A DNA stretch of 38,506 nucleotides from an uncultured Eubacteriales bacterium (GTDB lineage Bacteria; Bacillota; Clostridia; Oscillospirales; Acutalibacteraceae): NCBI GenBank assembly GCA_934476025.1, contig CAKSNI010000001.1, forward strand, positions 1 to 38,506. Direction: 5' to 3'. How positions within the stretch are numbered: the stretch's first letter is position 1; each line of letters opens with the position of its first letter. Position numbers and translations under genes: made by a program. Of this stretch, positions 8,100-16,307 are shown one piece after another. The notes under the pieces were generated by a model that saw nothing but the letters and a program-made list of their open reading frames with translations, did not search any database and was not told where the DNA came from.

Positions 8100-8122
8100 A
8101 AAAAAAGCGGCGTTACCGCCGC
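8100..8122 (-). terminator. Intrinsic terminator of the nrdD-nrdG-dut-esterase operon
   Basis: On the minus strand GCGGCG-GTAA-CGCCGC (8122-8107) is followed by a run of seven T (8106-8100). It is the first terminator downstream of the esterase stop codon at 8236. The interval 7964-8099 between this and the pyrG terminator shows no coding capacity I can support. Confidence 0.88.
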
Positions 8123-8157
8123 GACACAACCTGATGTATCGTTTGTCTGCAGACTGA

Positions 8158-8187
8158 AGCTCCCTCTGTTTACAGAGGGAGCTTTTT
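8158..8187 (+). repeat. Hairpin of the CTCCCTC/GAGGGAG repeat family
   Basis: AGCTCCCTCTG-TTTA-CAGAGGGAGCT is a perfect 11-bp stem (8158-8183) followed by TTTT. The CTCCCTCTG/CAGAGGGAG core is the same as in the hairpins near 20440, 20660-20695 and 34808-34849. It could terminate plus-strand transcription, but no plus-strand gene ends here, so it is more likely a member of an intergenic repeat family. A further CGGGCC/GGCCCG inverted repeat lies at about 8208-8225. Confidence 0.65.
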
Positions 8188-8235
8188 ACGGTTGATTGTT
8201 TTTCCCGGGCCTCGGCCGGCCCGTGCGTTTTTAAA

Positions 8236-9297
8236 TCAAAGAATCTCCGGCAGGCCGAGCATCCCGGCCAGAACATTGCCGATCCCGCGAGCCATGCGGT
8301 AAAACCCGAGATCGTTCGGGTGACACCCATCGACCGTGCAGCTTTGTTTGAGCGGCCCGTCCAGCAAACGGGAGCCGTCAACAAAGGCCACATTCCGATC
8401 CCCCGCGGCGACGGCTTTTTCATAACTTTCCTCAATAATCCGACGGCGGGCACGAAATGCTTCGGTTAAAACCGGTACCGGGGCTGTTACCATGAGAATC
8501 GGCACCTGCGGATGGGCCTTTCGTACCGTTTCGTAAAACGGAAAATGGGTAGCCTTCAAATGCTCGGGGCTGGGGGTATTATGATCATAATCCAACACAA
8601 AAGCCAGCATATCCTGCCGGGCAATGTATTCCGCCATCACCGGTTCCCCTTTGGCATTGCCGGAAAAGCCGAAATTGAGGCGGTTCACCCCCAGACGCTG
8701 ACAAATGATCGCGTCATACGCATTGCCGGGGCGGGAAGCCGCCGCGCCGTGGGTAATCGACGAGCCGTAAAAAACCACCGGTTTTTCCCCCATCCGGTAG
8801 GGGGTTCCCTTTGAAAGGGAGGAAAGACCGCTGATCCCGATTTTACAATCGAGAACCGGCATAAAGACCGGCAGATACAGCACATATTCCCGGTTTTCCT
8901 TCGGAAGACTCAGGCAGCCCTCATATTCCCCGTAAGCGGATTCCACCGTCGGCAGACGGAAGGTATTGACAAAGGTTTCGGTCTGATCGGCTTCCACCCG
9001 ATAAAGATCGATGCCCGAAACCCCGCAGGGGCTCATAATCGTAGGAAAACAATCCGGTTTCAGCCGGGCATGGATCGCAATATAAGGAGAATCGGTGGCA
9101 AACCGGATGCGGCCGCCGGTGCATTCTTCCCCAAAGCCCGAAAGAATCGGAAAATCCTCCGGCAGTCGGCGGAAAGAATGAGCCGGGTCGCACAGACCGT
9201 ACACGGTAAAAGGAGCCTGTTTGGCATCGTACCACACCAGATCTTCCTTTTCCACCTTGCCCGGAACAATCATATTCTGATCAACAATTTTCCCCAT
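8236..9297 (-). CDS. SGNH/GDSL-type hydrolase with GxDLY N-terminal domain
   Basis: A 353-residue probable esterase. An N-terminal beta-rich domain (about 1-165) carries GIDLY at 95-99, the hallmark of the GxDLY domain that precedes SGNH hydrolases. The catalytic domain shows YGSSITHG (nucleophile about Ser180), the oxyanion residues Gly and Asn in GFSGNAKGE, and the Asp/His pair in VDGCHPNDLG (Asp323, His326). There is no signal peptide, so it is probably cytoplasmic and acts on an acylated sugar or similar ester; the substrate is unknown. A strong AGGAGG site precedes the ATG. It is the last gene of the operon with nrdD, nrdG and dut, 12 nt after dut. Confidence 0.88.
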   Translation of the reverse strand: MGKIVDQNMIVPGKVEKEDLVWYDAKQAPFTVYGLCDPAHSFRRLPEDFPILSGFGEECTGGRIRFATDSPYIAIHARLKPDCFPTIMSPCGVSGIDLYRVEADQTETFVNTFRLPTVESAYGEYEGCLSLPKENREYVLYLPVFMPVLDCKIGISGLSSLSKGTPYRMGEKPVVFYGSSITHGAAASRPGNAYDAIICQRLGVNRLNFGFSGNAKGEPVMAEYIARQDMLAFVLDYDHNTPSPEHLKATHFPFYETVRKAHPQVPILMVTAPVPVLTEAFRARRRIIEESYEKAVAAGDRNVAFVDGSRLLDGPLKQSCTVDGCHPNDLGFYRMARGIGNVLAGMLGLPEIL

Positions 9298-9309
9298 GCT
9301 GTTTCCTCC

Positions 9310-9747
9310 TCACCGGCCGGTAGAACCAAACCCTCCGTCGCCCCGCAGGGTTTCGTCCAGTTGATCCACTTCACAGAATTCCGCAGGCAAAAAAGGCAGA
9401 ATGACCAATTGGGCAATGCGTTCCCCGTTGGCAATTTCCCGTTCGGTATCGGTATCGTTGTGCAGCGCCACCATATATTCGCCGCGATAATCGCTGTCGG
9501 CTACCCCGACACAGTTTGCCGGGCGCAGCCCCTGTTTGGCCGCCAGACCGCTCCGGGCAAAAATGGCCCCGAAATAACCGTCCGGCACCGCAATGGCCAG
9601 CCCGGTTCCCACCTTGGCGGTGGCATGAGGGGCAATTTCCAGCGTGGGGGTTTCCAGGCAGGCGTACAGATCATAGCCGGCCGCTTTTTCGCTTCCCCGG
9701 GTGGGGATCACCGCCCCATCCCGCAATTTCTGAATTTCAATTTTCAT
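9310..9747 (-). CDS. dut: dUTP diphosphatase (dUTPase)
   Basis: A 145-residue trimeric-type dUTPase, which hydrolyses dUTP to dUMP to keep uracil out of DNA and to supply dTMP synthesis. All five family motifs are in order: AAGYDLYA, ARSGLAAKQGL, GVADSDYRGEYMVALHN (catalytic Asp and uracil-binding hairpin), RIAQLVILP, and the C-terminal RGDGGFGSTGR lid. The start lies 3 nt past the nrdG stop with GGAG inside the nrdG end, implying coupled translation with the anaerobic ribonucleotide reductase. This is a functionally sensible pairing for deoxynucleotide supply. Confidence 0.96.
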   Translation of the reverse strand: MKIEIQKLRDGAVIPTRGSEKAAGYDLYACLETPTLEIAPHATAKVGTGLAIAVPDGYFGAIFARSGLAAKQGLRPANCVGVADSDYRGEYMVALHNDTDTEREIANGERIAQLVILPFLPAEFCEVDQLDETLRGDGGFGSTGR

Positions 9748-9750
9748 GCC

Positions 9751-10272
9751 TTACTCCTGCACCGTGATCACGGTGCCTTCCTTTCTGGTTGCATTCATAT
9801 CAATCAGCCGTTGATTTTCGCTTCCGCGGAATTTCAGCCGCAGATTTTTCTTTTCCTTTTCATACCGCCCGTCCACCAATACATCGATATAGGAAAGCAT
9901 TTCCTCGGTAACGGGGGTGTGGGGATAACTGCCCGGAGTCAGTAGCTGTTCCAGTACAAAACCGGTGTAACACCAAATGTCTTTTTGGGGAAGCTGGCGG
10001 CGGATACAGCTGAGCAGCGCCGTCAGGGTCGGCTGATTGGCCGGTTCAAACGGTTCCCCCCCGAGAAGGGAAAACCCCCGTACAAAATCCGGCCGAAGCA
10101 GAGAGAGGATTTCCTGTTGGGTTTGCGCGGTAAAGGGCTGACCGTAATGAAAATCCCAGGTTACTTTGTTAAAACAGTCCTCACAGGCATTGGTACAGCC
10201 GGACACAAACAGCGCCACCCGTACACCGGGACCGTTGGCAATATCCCGACGCTTAATTTCTCCGTAATACAT
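9751..10272 (-). CDS. nrdG: Anaerobic ribonucleotide reductase activating enzyme (radical SAM)
   Basis: A 173-residue radical SAM protein that installs the glycyl radical on NrdD. The iron-sulfur motif C-x3-C-x2-C is CTNACEDC at 26-33, in the usual SGCTNxCxxCFN context, and GGEPFEP is the SAM-contacting segment. The start at 10272 (MYYGEIKRRDIANGPG) matches family N-termini; the longer frame to 10368 would read back into nrdD. It begins 4 nt after the nrdD stop and has only a weak ribosome site, so it is probably translated by coupling to nrdD. Confidence 0.95.
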   Translation of the reverse strand: MYYGEIKRRDIANGPGVRVALFVSGCTNACEDCFNKVTWDFHYGQPFTAQTQQEILSLLRPDFVRGFSLLGGEPFEPANQPTLTALLSCIRRQLPQKDIWCYTGFVLEQLLTPGSYPHTPVTEEMLSYIDVLVDGRYEKEKKNLRLKFRGSENQRLIDMNATRKEGTVITVQE

Positions 10273-10276
10273 AGGC

Positions 10277-12454
10277 TTACAGATGCAATACCCTTTCTTT
10301 GATTTCCTGCGTTCTGCCCTGGTTCCAGAACTGGGTGCCGATGTATCCGCAGGTACGGCGGGCCACATTCATTTTCGACTGATCGGTATTGCCGCAATTC
10401 GGGCATTTCCAGATCAGTTTTCCGCTTTCGTCCTCTACAATTTCAATTTCGCCGTCATATCCGCACACCTGGCAATAGTCACTCTTGGTGTTCAGTTCGG
10501 CGTACATGATGTGATTGTAGATATACTTCATCACTTCCAGCACCGCTTCGATGTTGTTCTGCATATTCGGAACCTCCACATAGGAAATCGCTCCGCCGGG
10601 AGAAAGCGCCTGGAATTTGGCTTCCAGCTCCAGTTTTTCGAACGCGTCAATCGGTTCGGTAACATGAACATGATAACTGTTGGTGATATAGGAACGATCG
10701 GTAACCCCTTTGATGATGCCGAAGCGCTTTTGCAGGCATTTGGCAAACTTGTAGGTGGTGCTTTCCAGCGGCGTTCCGTACAGCGAATAATCGATATTTT
10801 CCGCCGCCTTCCATTTAGCGGTGTATTCGTTGAGTTTCCGCATGATGGCCAGCCCGAGTTCCTCCCCGGCCGGTTCGGTCAGCTTTTTGCCGGTCAGCGC
10901 ATACACACACTCCCACAGCCCGGCATACCCCAGCGAAAGGGTGGAATAGCCGCCGTGCAGCAGCTTGTCAATGGTTTCGCCCTTGTTCAAACGGGCCAGC
11001 GCTCCATGCTGCCACAGAATCGGAGCCGCATCCGACAGCGTGCCGGTGAGGCGTTCGTGACGGCATTGCAGCGCCCGGTGGCAAAGTTCCATGCGCTCAT
11101 CAAAGACCTTCCAGAATTCCTCCAGACTGCCGTTGGCGCTCAACCCGATATCCACCAGGTTCACGGTAACAACCCCCTGGTTAAAGCGGCCGTAATACTT
11201 CGGCTGGCCGTTTTCATCCACATACGGGGTCAAAAAGCTGCGGCAGCCCATGCAGGTATAGCAATGGCCTTCGCCGTTTTTGTCAATTTTGTTCTGCAGC
11301 ATGATTTTTTCGGAAATATAATCCGGCACCATGCGTTTGGCCGTGCATTTGGCCGCCAGTTCGGTCAAATACCAGTATTTGGATCCTTCGGAAATGTTGT
11401 CCTCTTCCAACACATAAATCAGCTTCGGGAAGGCCGGAGTAATCCAGACGCCCTTTTCGTTTTTCACGCCCTGATAACGCTGTTTGAGAACTTCTTCGAT
11501 AATGAGCGCCAAATCGTGTTTGGTTTGCGGATCCTTGGCTTCGTTCAGATACATGAACACCGTTACAAAGGGAGCCTGGCCATTGGTGGTCATCAGCGTA
11601 ACCACCTGATACTGAATCATCTGAACCCCGCGGCGGATTTCTTCCAGCAGGCGTTTTTCGGCGATTTTTTCCACCTTATCCCGGGTCACAATGTCCCCGA
11701 TATCGGAAAGTTCTTCCGCCACTTCCCGGCGGATTTTTTCACGGCTGACCTGTACAAACGGTGCCAAATGGGTCAGACTGATGCTCTGACCGCCGTACTG
11801 ACAGGAGGCCACCTGGGCAATGATCTGCGTTGCGATATTGCAGGCCGTGGAAAAACTGTGCGGCTTTTCAATGAGGGTGCCGGAAATAACCGTGCCGTTC
11901 TGCAGCATATCCTCCAGATTCACCAGATCGCAGTTGTGCATATGCTGAGCAAAATAGTCGGCATCGTGGAAATGCAGAATCCCCTGTTCGTGCGCCTCGA
12001 CCACATCTCTGGGCAGCAGAATCCGACGGGTGATATCCTTGCTGACCTCGCCGGCCATATAGTCCCGCTGAACCGAGTTGACCGTCGGGTTTTTATTGGA
12101 ATTTTCCTGTTTGACCTCTTCGTTGTTGCATTCAATCAACGACATGATCTGTTCGTCGGTAGTGTTCGATTTCCGTACCAGCGCCCGGGTATACCGATAG
12201 GTAATGTAGTTTCTGGCAACACTGAAGGCGCGCTGATTCATGATCTGGTCTTCCACCATATCCTGAATTTCTTCCACGCTCAGAGAACGGTTGATGTTGC
12301 TGCAGGCCATTTCCACATCTTCGGCAATCCGCTTGATCTGAATCGGCGTCATGCGTTCACTGGCCACAACGCTTTCGTTGGCTTTTGCGACCGCGCGAAC
12401 GATTTTCTGTGCGTCAAAATCGGTTTCCCGCCCGCTTCGTTTGATGATTTTCAT
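10277..12454 (-). CDS. nrdD: Anaerobic ribonucleoside-triphosphate reductase
   Basis: A 725-residue class III ribonucleotide reductase, which reduces NTPs to dNTPs under anaerobic conditions. The N-terminal ATP-cone (about 1-90, MKIIKRSGRETDFDAQKIV) mediates allosteric control. The catalytic barrel follows, with FHDADYFAQHMHNCDLVNL and YTCMGCRSFL. Near the C-terminus four cysteines in CQVCGYDG and CPNCGN form the zinc site, and RRTCGYIG carries the glycyl radical (about Gly703). The start at 12454 follows GGAGGTGTCTTT. The upstream NrdR-like box suggests control by the NrdR repressor. First gene of an nrdD-nrdG-dut-esterase operon. Confidence 0.97.
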   Translation of the reverse strand: MKIIKRSGRETDFDAQKIVRAVAKANESVVASERMTPIQIKRIAEDVEMACSNINRSLSVEEIQDMVEDQIMNQRAFSVARNYITYRYTRALVRKSNTTDEQIMSLIECNNEEVKQENSNKNPTVNSVQRDYMAGEVSKDITRRILLPRDVVEAHEQGILHFHDADYFAQHMHNCDLVNLEDMLQNGTVISGTLIEKPHSFSTACNIATQIIAQVASCQYGGQSISLTHLAPFVQVSREKIRREVAEELSDIGDIVTRDKVEKIAEKRLLEEIRRGVQMIQYQVVTLMTTNGQAPFVTVFMYLNEAKDPQTKHDLALIIEEVLKQRYQGVKNEKGVWITPAFPKLIYVLEEDNISEGSKYWYLTELAAKCTAKRMVPDYISEKIMLQNKIDKNGEGHCYTCMGCRSFLTPYVDENGQPKYYGRFNQGVVTVNLVDIGLSANGSLEEFWKVFDERMELCHRALQCRHERLTGTLSDAAPILWQHGALARLNKGETIDKLLHGGYSTLSLGYAGLWECVYALTGKKLTEPAGEELGLAIMRKLNEYTAKWKAAENIDYSLYGTPLESTTYKFAKCLQKRFGIIKGVTDRSYITNSYHVHVTEPIDAFEKLELEAKFQALSPGGAISYVEVPNMQNNIEAVLEVMKYIYNHIMYAELNTKSDYCQVCGYDGEIEIVEDESGKLIWKCPNCGNTDQSKMNVARRTCGYIGTQFWNQGRTQEIKERVLHL

Positions 12455-12476
12455 AAAGACACCTCCACTGTTGAAA

Positions 12477-12492
12477 CCACAATATATTGTGG
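12477..12492 (-). promoter_or_regulatory. NrdR-box-like palindrome upstream of nrdD
   Basis: CCACAATATATTGTGG is a perfect 16-bp palindrome whose CACAATATATTGTG core matches the known NrdR box (consensus acaCwAtATaTwGtgt). It lies 22 nt upstream of the nrdD start. NrdR boxes usually come in pairs about three helical turns apart; the sequence centred 32 nt away (12509-12524) matches only about half of the positions, so a second box is doubtful. Confidence 0.8.
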
Positions 12493-12537
12493 ATATGGAA
12501 AAAATAAATCGCAACTTATAAGCATTTGAGCCTTATT

Positions 12538-12565
12538 ATTATAACACACAAAATCACAAATGCAA
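12538..12565 (-). promoter_or_regulatory. Putative nrdD promoter
   Basis: On the minus strand TTGCAT (12565-12560) and a perfect TATAAT (12543-12538) are 16 nt apart, predicting a start near 12531 and a 5' leader of about 75 nt that contains the NrdR-like palindrome. The remaining sequence up to 12855 holds two terminators but no gene that I can support. Confidence 0.65.
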
Positions 12566-12661
12566 GCGAAAAAGGGGACAAAAATATAATTTGTGAAAAT
12601 CACCAAATTTTCTCCGCTTTTTTTGTCGGCGGCACCAGTCTTTTTCAAATCTCCCGTTTTT

Positions 12662-12685
12662 AAAAAGCCGACCAAAAGAGTCGGC
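12662..12685 (-). terminator. Second minus-strand terminator in the gap before nrdD
   Basis: On the minus strand GCCGAC-TCTTTTG-GTCGGC is followed by TTTTTA. It lies about 110 nt beyond the stronger terminator of the 12856 gene. Nothing between the two looks coding, so it is probably a back-up terminator that shields the nrdD promoter from read-through. Confidence 0.7.
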
Positions 12686-12794
12686 AGGAGGGACTCAAAG
12701 GAACCGATCGAAAGATACGGCGAAAGGCCCCGCAAAAACAATCGGCGAAAGCAGGAAGCACAACCGGAAAAGAACGCCGACATATCCGGGCAGC

Positions 12795-12821
12795 AAAAAG
12801 CCGCCCCCGATTGGGGGCGGC
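12795..12821 (-). terminator. Terminator of the anchored cohesin-like gene
   Basis: On the minus strand GCCGCCCCC-AATC-GGGGGCGGC (12821-12800) is a 9-bp GC stem with a 4-nt loop, followed by TTTTTG. It lies 35 nt after the stop codon of the gene at 12856. Confidence 0.9.
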
Positions 12822-12855
12822 CGTTTATTTGCTCAAAATCTCTGGTTCAACGAAA

Positions 12856-14484
12856 TCAGCGAGCCAATTTCTTTTTGGTGATAACCAGGGCAGCAGCCAG
12901 AGCCATCATCGCCAGGCCGGCAAAGAGAACTACATCAACAGCATCAGCCGTTCCGGCTTTGGCCGGGATTTCGTCAGCGCCGAGGATATAATTGGCGGTC
13001 AGATCTGCCGTGAAGATCAGCTTGCCGTTTTCGAATTTGGAATCGATCTTGACGAACTGATCGTTATCACGAGAAGTATAAACCGCAAAGTTTTCGTACT
13101 TCTTGGTCAGGTCTTCGCCCTTGTCGCCGGCGTTGGTCAGGTCGATGGTTACTTCGCCATTGTGTTCGCCTTCGAGGAGGTCTACATACAGAGAATCAAA
13201 GAAGAAACCGGCAAGATTGGCCTTGCTTTCGGTCTTGATTTCTTCTTCAGGCTGGTATTCAACGAACTGCAAATCGCCCGGCAGCACCGGATCCGCATTC
13301 TTAACAGAAATGTTATCAGCAGCCTTGACTTCTTTTTCAAGTTTGTATTCTTCCTTGAATTCTTCGTACTTGCAGCCTTCATGGATGCAATAAAGACGAA
13401 TTTTACCGTTCTTTTCAGCGGTTGCTTTTTCGACGATTTCAACAACCAAACTGTGGCCGAGAGCCGCTACTTCATCCCGTTTCTGAACATCCTGGCAACG
13501 GGAGCATTCATAGTTGGTGTAGCCAGCTTCCGTACAGGTCGGCTCAACCGTATTCTTTTTCACATAATCGTGGCCGAGTTTATTCACCTTTTTGTCGGTG
13601 GTTTCATCGCAGCGAGAGCATTTGTAAACATCCATCCCGTCTTCGGTGCAGGTCGGAGCCACGCACTGATCGTCCAGCTTCACGGTGAAGTCATGGCCGA
13701 GGGCCTTGCCCTTTTCGGTTTTGGTTGCATCGCAGCGTTTGCACTTATAATTGGTGGTGCCGGGTTCGGTGCAGGTAGCGGTCGAAGTTCCGACAATTTC
13801 CCAATCATGATCCAAAGCCGGAATGGTTTCGGAACTCAGTTTCAGGCCGCATTTTTCGCAGACAACGGCCTTTTCACCGGTGGTTTCGCAGCCGGCTTCT
13901 TTGGTGATGACTTCCTTTTTGGTGTGGTCCGCATTCTGGAGGTAGAACCCGGTGTTCAGGGCTTCTACATTCAGTTTTTTGTTTTCTTCAAAACGGCAGC
14001 CGTCCATCCAATTAAAGGTAAAGGTATATTCCCCGTCTGCTGCCGGTTTTGCAAAGTATACATCCATCAGATGGCCGGTAGCCTTTACGCCACCTTTGGT
14101 AGGATTGGCATCCAGCACGCACTGGAACCCGGTTTTCTCGGTTCCCTCCGGGCTCGTACCGACAGTCCCGCCAAGGGTAACTTCAATATCCTTGATCGCA
14201 CCTTTGATGATGCTTCTGAACCCACTATCGACTTCTTCACTATCTGCAATAGCCAACAGATTATCATCGCTCAAAATCTGAAACCGAATAACAAATAAAT
14301 CAGCATCATCGGCCAAATAGTCCACATATACCGGGACCTTCAGATATCCGTTGGCCTCCACCACTTCGCCGATACGGAATTTGACATCCACAGCGGTTTC
14401 ATCCGCATGGGCAGCCATCATCGGAACAAGCAGAGAGGCAATCATTACGACAGAAATCAAAAGAGCCAAGACTTTCTTTTTCAT
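12856..14484 (-). CDS. Secreted membrane-anchored protein: cohesin-like domain plus Cys-repeat array
   Basis: A 542-residue exported protein. A signal peptide (KKKVLALLISVVMIASLLVP) is followed by a cohesin-like beta-sandwich (about 33-190: DVKFRIGEVVEANGYLKVPVYV..., ending near TFTFNWMDG). Then come five repeats of about 38 residues of the form TCTExGxxxYxCxxCxxxxxxxxxxLGHD (about 195-375), each with a CxxC pair plus one Cys, resembling the Cys-rich repeats of large clostridial surface proteins. A further beta-rich region leads to a C-terminal hydrophobic helix and a KKKLAR tail, preceded by IPAKAG, at best a degenerate sortase motif. It has no dockerin, so it could act as an anchoring partner for the dockerin proteins nearby. 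The ATG at 14484 follows AAGGAAAAGGTG. Confidence 0.75.
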   Translation of the reverse strand: MKKKVLALLISVVMIASLLVPMMAAHADETAVDVKFRIGEVVEANGYLKVPVYVDYLADDADLFVIRFQILSDDNLLAIADSEEVDSGFRSIIKGAIKDIEVTLGGTVGTSPEGTEKTGFQCVLDANPTKGGVKATGHLMDVYFAKPAADGEYTFTFNWMDGCRFEENKKLNVEALNTGFYLQNADHTKKEVITKEAGCETTGEKAVVCEKCGLKLSSETIPALDHDWEIVGTSTATCTEPGTTNYKCKRCDATKTEKGKALGHDFTVKLDDQCVAPTCTEDGMDVYKCSRCDETTDKKVNKLGHDYVKKNTVEPTCTEAGYTNYECSRCQDVQKRDEVAALGHSLVVEIVEKATAEKNGKIRLYCIHEGCKYEEFKEEYKLEKEVKAADNISVKNADPVLPGDLQFVEYQPEEEIKTESKANLAGFFFDSLYVDLLEGEHNGEVTIDLTNAGDKGEDLTKKYENFAVYTSRDNDQFVKIDSKFENGKLIFTADLTANYILGADEIPAKAGTADAVDVVLFAGLAMMALAAALVITKKKLAR

Positions 14485-14555
14485 AAGATTCACCTTTTCC
14501 TTTTTACAGTTTTTTCGTTTCTAAGTTTGCCCGGCAGGGACTTCACTTTAGTTTA

Positions 14556-14583
14556 ATTATACACAAAAACAAGCACTTGTCAA
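14556..14583 (-). promoter_or_regulatory. Promoter of the anchored cohesin-like gene
   Basis: On the minus strand TTGACA (14583-14578) and TATAAT (14561-14556) are 16 nt apart, both perfect hexamers. The start region reads TAAACTAAAG, a string also found in the promoter regions of the genes at 15462 (as TAAACTGAGG) and 31441. The predicted leader is about 65 nt. Confidence 0.85.
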
Positions 14584-14723
14584 TAGCAATTTTCAAATTG
14601 ATTGCCAATTTTTCCGGCAAAAAATGGCTTTTTCCGTCCCCTTTTGGCAAAAACGCCTCGCTTTTTTGTATTTCCGCGAAATCCGGCGGCCTGCCGACCG
14701 ATTCAAAGCGGCAGCGGCCGGAA

Positions 14724-15329
14724 TTATTCCAGCCCGGCCAGCCACTTCTTTAACAAGGAAAGATCCCTGGTATCAATGGTGCCGTCCCGGCTTAAATCGG
14801 CATAATCCTCCCGAAAATCCGTCACCGGCAGATTGGCCAGCCGTTTTTTCAGCACCGAAAGATCGGTGGTGTCAATGACCCCATCCCCGTTGATATCGCC
14901 CACCGTCGGAGCCGTTACCGTTACGCTTACCGCGGCATCCGGGAGGGATTCTTCCACCTCCCCGTCGGAATAGCAGCCATCGGTCATTTGAATGGAATAG
15001 GTTCCGGCCTGCCGGGCATAAAATGAAAAGGTCGCGGTGTAGGCGCCGTCGGTGGCGACAACCACCCGGAAGGCTTCCCCCTGACGGGTCACGCCGTTCG
15101 GCAGAGCAGTTGCCTCCAACGATCCCGGCACCTTTAAGGTATAGGAAAGCGCGTACATGGAATCTGCTTCCACCTGCACCGTGAGCGTGAAGGCTTCCCG
15201 AACCGCCACTTCCGAATTGGAAACCGTCAGTTCCGCTCCGGAAGCCGACGGACAAACCGCCGCCCCCAGCAGCCAAAGCAGCCCGATCAGAAAGCCGCCG
15301 ATTTTGCGGGCCCGTTTTCGTAAATTCAT
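14724..15329 (-). CDS. Small secreted protein with C-terminal type I dockerin
   Basis: A 201-residue exported protein. An N-terminal Arg/Lys-rich signal peptide (to about residue 31) is followed by a single beta-sandwich domain (about 33-138: TVSNSEVAVREAFTLTVQVEADSMYALSYTLKV...) that resembles a cohesin or Ig-like fold. The last 60 residues are a dockerin: DINGDGVIDTTDLSVLKKRL and DLSRDGTIDTRDLSLLKKWL, each a calcium loop plus helix. No catalytic residues are evident. It lies 132 nt downstream of the gene at 15462; RBS AAAGGATAACT. The family and partner are unknown. Confidence 0.8.
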   Translation of the reverse strand: MNLRKRARKIGGFLIGLLWLLGAAVCPSASGAELTVSNSEVAVREAFTLTVQVEADSMYALSYTLKVPGSLEATALPNGVTRQGEAFRVVVATDGAYTATFSFYARQAGTYSIQMTDGCYSDGEVEESLPDAAVSVTVTAPTVGDINGDGVIDTTDLSVLKKRLANLPVTDFREDYADLSRDGTIDTRDLSLLKKWLAGLE

Positions 15330-15411
15330 AGTTATCCTTTCTGCTTTTCCGGGAAAACCCGGGCCTGATGGCTTTTGATGCGTTTTGATTTCGTTTAATA
15401 AAGGACAGCAA

Positions 15412-15432
15412 GGCTCCCCTTTCCGGGGAGCC
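15412..15432 (-). terminator. Weak terminator between the two small dockerin genes
   Basis: GGCTCCCC-GGAAA-GGGGAGCC on the minus strand (15432-15412) is an 8-bp stem followed by the modest T-rich string TTGCTGTCCTTT. Partial read-through into the gene at 14724 is likely, because I see no convincing separate promoter for it. Confidence 0.5.
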
Positions 15433-15461
15433 GCAGTTTGTCATGATACTGAAAGGAACGC

Positions 15462-16118
15462 TCAGTGGGTTGTGGCCAGCAATTTCCGCAGAATCGCCAA
15501 ATCCGCAACATCCACATGACCGTTGGAATCCAGGTCCGGACCGTAAGCCGGATATTGCTCCGAAGAAACAATGTGATGTTTGAGCAAAATCAAATCGAGA
15601 ACATCCACTTTCCCGTCGTTATCGATATCGCCTCTTTTGAAGGAAGCCACCGTAATCAGGCAGGTCGAACCGAGCAGTGCCACTTCGTCGGCCCCGGTGT
15701 AGGCTTTTACCTTCAGAACAACCTGAGCATTGCCGACGATTTTTCCTTCAAAGTTCAGGTAAGCAACGCAGTCGTCGGTATCGGCGTTGGTGTTATAGTT
15801 CACCGTAACCGTATTGCCGTTAAGGACGGCCGTTCCGCGAACCCCGTTCAGCACTTCGGTGAGCGCAACCCCCTCGGCGGCTTCCACCGTGATTTCCAGC
15901 CTGGTAACGCCGGGGTTATCCCGAATCATCAGCGGAACCAAAGTTGAGGACCCCAAAGCAACGGTCGCATCTTCAAAATAGACAGCGCCGGTTCCGAAAA
16001 GATCGCCGGCACCGATATGCCCGTCATCGGTATTAACGGTATAGGCCGCGGCGCTCAGAGAAAAGGCCGAAAAAACCAGCAGTACGGCCAGGAAAATCGA
16101 AAGGATTTTTTTCATCAT
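15462..16118 (-). CDS. Small secreted cohesin-like plus dockerin protein
   Basis: A 218-residue exported protein. The signal peptide (MMKKILSIFLAVLLVFSAF, ending AAA-YT) precedes a cohesin-like domain (about 28-158, with the characteristic NPGVTRLEITVEAAEGVALTEV segment and a closing hydrophobic strand). The C-terminal dockerin has the two repeats DIDNDGKVDVLDLILLKHHI and DLDSNGHVDVADLAILRKLL. The residues next to the calcium ligands differ from those of the neighbouring dockerins (VL/VA rather than TT/TR), which could mean a different partner specificity. The ATG at 16118 follows AGG with 6-nt spacing. It is divergent from the ROK kinase gene. Confidence 0.82.
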   Translation of the reverse strand: MMKKILSIFLAVLLVFSAFSLSAAAYTVNTDDGHIGAGDLFGTGAVYFEDATVALGSSTLVPLMIRDNPGVTRLEITVEAAEGVALTEVLNGVRGTAVLNGNTVTVNYNTNADTDDCVAYLNFEGKIVGNAQVVLKVKAYTGADEVALLGSTCLITVASFKRGDIDNDGKVDVLDLILLKHHIVSSEQYPAYGPDLDSNGHVDVADLAILRKLLATTH

Positions 16119-16166
16119 GCACAACCTCGTTTCAGTATTGTCCTTCCTTTTTGGTCTGCTTTCCTC

Positions 16167-16195
16167 AGTTTAGCATAATCAGCGCATTTTGTCAA
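16167..16195 (-). promoter_or_regulatory. Promoter of the 15462 gene
   Basis: On the minus strand TTGACA (16195-16190) is followed after 17 nt by TGC-TAAACT (-10 at 16172-16167, extended by TGC). The downstream sequence gives TAAACTGAGG, similar to the promoter regions at 14556 and 34502. Confidence 0.7.
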
Positions 16196-16227
16196 TTCTA
16201 TTTTTGCCGCTTTTCCCCAAAAAACAG

Positions 16228-16256
16228 TTGCTTTCCGGGCAAAAACTTGATAAAAT
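16228..16256 (+). promoter_or_regulatory. Promoter of the ROK kinase operon
   Basis: TTGCTT (16228-16233) and TAAAAT (16251-16256) are 17 nt apart. It is divergent from the promoter at 16167-16195 with about 30 nt between the two -35 boxes, so the operons could share regulation. Confidence 0.65.
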
Positions 16257-16307
16257 AACACTTGGAAAATTTTTTCATACAAATTGACAAAAAGCGGAGG
16301 AATCCGA

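Noticed and set aside
10283..12529. A 748-codon plus-strand open frame
   Set aside because: It is the complement of nrdD, which has all family motifs. No ribosome site or recognisable domain on the plus strand.
12451..12783. A 110-codon minus-strand frame upstream of nrdD
   Set aside because: It overlaps the nrdD promoter, the NrdR-like box, a terminator and the nrdD start. It has no motif and is not a plausible gene.
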